Below are positions 7,585 to 7,857 of a DNA stretch of 7,857 nt, piece by piece (position 1 is the first letter of the stretch; every line of letters starts with the position of its first letter). The position numbers and the translations under genes are program-made. Location: the NCBI GenBank assembly GCA_016207765.1, contig JACQOY010000168.1:1-7857 (forward strand), in the 5' to 3' direction. This DNA comes from Deltaproteobacteria bacterium (lineage in GTDB: Bacteria; UBA10199; SBBF01). Below the pieces are notes generated by a model. That model was not told the DNA's origin. It ran no database searches and saw only the letters and a list, made by a program, of their open reading frames with translations.

Positions 7585-7614
7585 ATATCTTATAGTTCTA
7601 CAAAAGACCTTCTA

Positions 7615-7688
7615 TCAGGTTTGAAGAGAATTTTATGATCACCGATTCATTTCTCATATTGGGAATTATTCTCAATATGAAAACCTGA
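7615..7688. repeat. Nested inverted repeats
   Basis: The outer arms TCAGGTTT (7615-7622) and AAACCTGA (7681-7688) are perfect 8-bp inverted repeats. Inside, TCATATTG (7654-7661) and CAATATGA (7673-7680) form a second perfect 8-bp pair, whose stem can extend inward through GAA (7663-7665) and TTC (7669-7671). The inner right arm abuts the outer right arm, while the left arms are about 30 bases apart, so the structure is asymmetric. Confidence 0.55.
7660..7674. promoter_or_regulatory. Fur-box-like palindrome
   Basis: TGGGAATTATTCTCA matches the 7-1-7 Fur consensus TGATAATNATTATCA at 11 of 14 positions outside the spacer; the right half matches six of seven. It sits at the centre of the inner inverted repeat. 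It lies about 200 bp upstream of the surface-protein start and about 115 bp upstream of the possible plus-strand gene at 7788, so either could be the target. A single site found by eye is weak evidence for Fur itself; another Fur-family repressor is possible. Confidence 0.35.
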
Positions 7689-7787
7689 AAACAAAGCAGT
7701 CGATATTATTATTGACGTTATCGATTACAAATTGTCAAAAAATTGACCCATCTGTCTTGTTCATTGAAGTTCTAGGAGAATAACTTA

Positions 7788-7857
7788 TTGAAATATTTGA
7801 ATAAAAATTTCCCCAAAAAAGAGTTTCATGGCATTGAATTTGCTAACACTAATAAAA
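7788..7857 (+). CDS. Possible start of an unidentified gene (runs off right edge)
   Basis: AGGAG at 7774-7778 lies nine bases before a TTG (7788-7790), and the frame stays open to the window end. It reads as 23 residues beginning MKYLNKNFPKKEFHGIEF (TTG taken as Met). The Shine-Dalgarno and spacing are good, but 23 codons is too short to prove coding, especially in A+T-rich DNA, and I do not recognise the sequence. If real, it is divergent from the surface-protein gene and shares its upstream region. Confidence 0.35.
   Translation, partial: MKYLNKNFPKKEFHGIEFANTNK

Larger units (their letters stand above)
7464..7787. other. A+T-rich intergenic region with regulatory-looking structure
   Basis: No substantial gene is visible here. 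G+C is about 27% in 7561-7740, far below the flanking coding sequence. It contains a possible leader ORF (7499-7537), an A/T hairpin (7565-7584), nested inverted repeats (7615-7688) with a Fur-like box, and repeated TTGAC/GTCAA words (TTGAC at 7712-7716 and 7743-7747, GTCAA at 7734-7738). It probably carries the promoter of the surface-protein gene and perhaps that of a gene to the right. Confidence 0.6.

Noticed and set aside
7712..7747. TTGAC/GTCAA/TTGAC words as a promoter pair or operator
   Set aside because: No acceptable -10 box lies at 16-18 bases from any of them, and 5-bp matches are expected by chance in this A+T-rich DNA.
7464..7857. tRNA, attC site or insertion-sequence end in the A+T-rich region
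   Set aside because: I saw no cloverleaf or TPsiC-like sequence, the inverted arms lack the attC GTTRRRY/RYYYAAC ends, and no transposase or target duplication is visible.

Overview
The window suggests a bacterium of the broad deltaproteobacterial type (the Myxococcota or Bdellovibrionota neighbourhood, or a related candidate lineage). The reasons are a secreted protein with a MopE-type metal-binding motif, repeated CGDG...GEECD cysteine-rich units of the kind abundant in myxobacteria, and bacterial-type IleRS and AspRS. This placement is an inference from protein style; no rRNA or other marker is present. The three large genes are moderately G+C-rich, while the right-hand 390 bases are strongly A+T-rich (49 G+C in 7561-7740, about 27%, counted by hand).

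Layout, left to right. Bases 1-2568 (minus) hold the first 856 codons of ileS, isoleucyl-tRNA synthetase, which runs off the left edge. An 86-bp divergent spacer (2569-2654) carries two back-to-back TTGAC -35-like boxes. Bases 2655-4436 (plus) hold complete aspS, aspartyl-tRNA synthetase, with features of the non-discriminating type that also charges tRNA-Asn. Converging on aspS, and overlapping its last 18 bp, is a 1014-codon minus-strand gene (4419-7463) for a large exported surface protein. Its parts in order are a signal peptide, a MopE motif, two disintegrin-like cysteine units, cysteine-rich CTDC-like and CGDG repeats, a beta-propeller-like region, an acidic Thr/Glu linker, a small domain and a C-terminal hydrophobic anchor with a basic tail.

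The A+T-rich end (7464-7857) looks regulatory. It holds a possible 12-codon leader ORF with a Shine-Dalgarno-like sequence, an A/T hairpin over a possible -10 box, nested inverted repeats enclosing a Fur-box-like palindrome, and a possible plus-strand gene start with a good ribosome binding site running off the right edge.

The two synthetase genes form a divergent housekeeping pair that may share promoter control. The surface protein is an accessory gene with no visible functional link to them. I did not find a defence system, CRISPR array, transposon, tRNA or rRNA. The most distinctive content is the mosaic surface protein and the structured A+T-rich region upstream of it.
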